Part shown: positions 63,485 through 64,000 of the stretch, piece after piece
How the letters are laid out: every line of letters starts with the position of its first letter
How positions within the stretch are numbered: the stretch's first letter is position 1
Assembly (NCBI GenBank): GCA_015057025.1
Contig: SVFD01000004.1
Location: 124,001-188,000 of the forward strand
Direction of reading: 5' to 3'
DNA length: 64,000 nt
From: Lachnospiraceae bacterium
GTDB lineage: Bacteria > Bacillota > Clostridia > Lachnospirales > Lachnospiraceae
Translations under genes and position numbers: made by a program
The notes under the pieces: generated by a model
Told to the model about the DNA's origin: nothing
The model's input: only the letters and a program-made list of their open reading frames with translations
The model's database searches: none

Positions 63485-63620
63485 ACTTTTCCTCCTTTTC
63501 CTACATCTTACTGTAATTATCAGGCTTCTTCCACCAACCACCGCTATCTTTTTTCGCAAACTATGCAACCTGTGGTTGCGTCACAGTCAGTATACTCGTT
63601 TTTTTGCCTGCAAACAAGAA

Positions 63621-63647
63621 AAACCTCCACTATGTAAGTGAAGGTTT
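63621..63647 (-). terminator. Terminator of the M15 peptidase gene
   Basis: AAACCTCCACT (63621-63631) pairs with AGTGAAGGTTT (63637-63647) with one mismatch. TTTTTCTT follows on the minus strand. Confidence 0.65.
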
Positions 63648-63709
63648 CAACTCAGTACTTCATTTGTTTTTATAGTCTCTATTTCAAACGCATAAATAAT
63701 TCTACAATT

Positions 63710-64000
63710 CTATTTCTGAAAATGCTGATAATCTTTTACATTTGCCCAAGAGCCACCCCAGGTAAATCCATACTTTGTAAATACCTGATAACAAATATCT
63801 TCCTCCGTAATTACATGTGGCAACCCCGTGGTACGGTCGATATAATCATTGGCATTTTCATGGCTCCATTTAGGGCTTCCTGATGTGTAACTTACATAAG
63901 GATTCTGCTGGGGATTAATGTCAATTGCCCTGCCGTATGCATGCTTGGAAAGATTTCCGGAACCGGTTGCCGGACGATACATAAAGCATGATGTATTATT
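63710..64000 (-). CDS. M15 family peptidoglycan peptidase, 5' end beyond window
   Basis: The last 96 residues of a D-alanyl-D-alanine carboxypeptidase/endopeptidase-like protein (VanY/M15_C type). The zinc motif SKHAYGRAIDINP (H-x6-D) and the second zinc site WGGSWANVKDYQHFQ are both present, so the catalytic end is intact. The preceding residues NNTSCFMYRP continue open to the edge, matching the family's DNTSxFNYR segment. Start, signal peptide and any wall-binding repeats lie outside the window. It would trim or remodel cell-wall peptides. Confidence 0.88.
   Translation of the reverse strand, partial: NNTSCFMYRPATGSGNLSKHAYGRAIDINPQQNPYVSYTSGSPKWSHENANDYIDRTTGLPHVITEEDICYQVFTKYGFTWGGSWANVKDYQHFQK

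Overview
The window looks like a chromosomal segment of a low-GC, Gram-positive anaerobe of the class Clostridia, most likely Lachnospiraceae. This rests on gene content and style: AT-rich intergenic DNA, strong AGGAGG-type ribosome sites, ferredoxin-dependent indolepyruvate oxidoreductase, an XRE-AbrB regulator, Trk potassium uptake, a clostridial-type cell-wall sorting signal, and an exosortase G (XrtG) cluster. Nearly all genes lie on the minus strand; only typA and trkA-trkH are clearly on the plus strand. No rRNA, tRNA, CRISPR array, integrase or transposase was seen.

Layout. 1-12.3 kb is mostly housekeeping and surface functions: a truncated fabH at the edge, a DUF3592 membrane protein, typA followed by an unassigned structured RNA candidate, a low-molecular-weight phosphatase, a large LRR/Ig-repeat wall-anchored protein translationally coupled to a broken class B sortase, and a 7TM hybrid histidine kinase. 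12.3-38.6 kb is a dense defence island. In order it holds an MqsA/Panacea-type antitoxin with a putative toxin, a membrane-HAD fusion, a Nudix hydrolase, a C5-methyltransferase/nucleotidyltransferase/DUF262 operon, a type II restriction-modification operon with two C5-methyltransferases, a GmrSD-type DUF262-DUF1524 protein, a DUF2971 protein, a NACHT NTPase, AbiH, an SF1 helicase-nuclease, a LytTR two-component operon with a lipoprotein, and AbiEi/AbiEii. 38.7-46.9 kb is ordinary: zinc ribbon, DUF4429-like protein, diguanylate cyclase, alanine/glycine symporter, aldo/keto reductase, TrkA/TrkH.

46.9-52.7 kb is a tightly overlapping six-gene XrtG operon: a PTPS-related membrane protein, a protein with a Firmicu-CTERM-like tail, two QueD-like proteins that both lack the usual catalytic cysteine, XrtG and a glycosyltransferase. 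52.9-61.8 kb holds a small membrane protein, a Dus enzyme, and a probable regulon in which an acyl-CoA ligase-iorA-iorB operon and a separate sodium:solute symporter share the identical palindrome ACGCTTTAAAGCGT just downstream of well-formed promoters. This suggests arylacetate/arylpyruvate metabolism coupled to uptake. The window ends with an acyltransferase, an XRE-AbrB regulator and a truncated M15 peptidase.

The items most worth follow-up are the structured RNA after typA, the C5-methyltransferase/nucleotidyltransferase/DUF262 operon, the membrane-HAD fusion, two direct-repeat arrays with exact 21-bp period flanking the LytTR operon, the XrtG operon with paired cysteine-less QueD-like proteins, the shared palindrome regulon, a three-way-junction RNA element after iorB, and a SEC-C gene remnant. 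All functions are inferred from reading the sequence; no database search was run.
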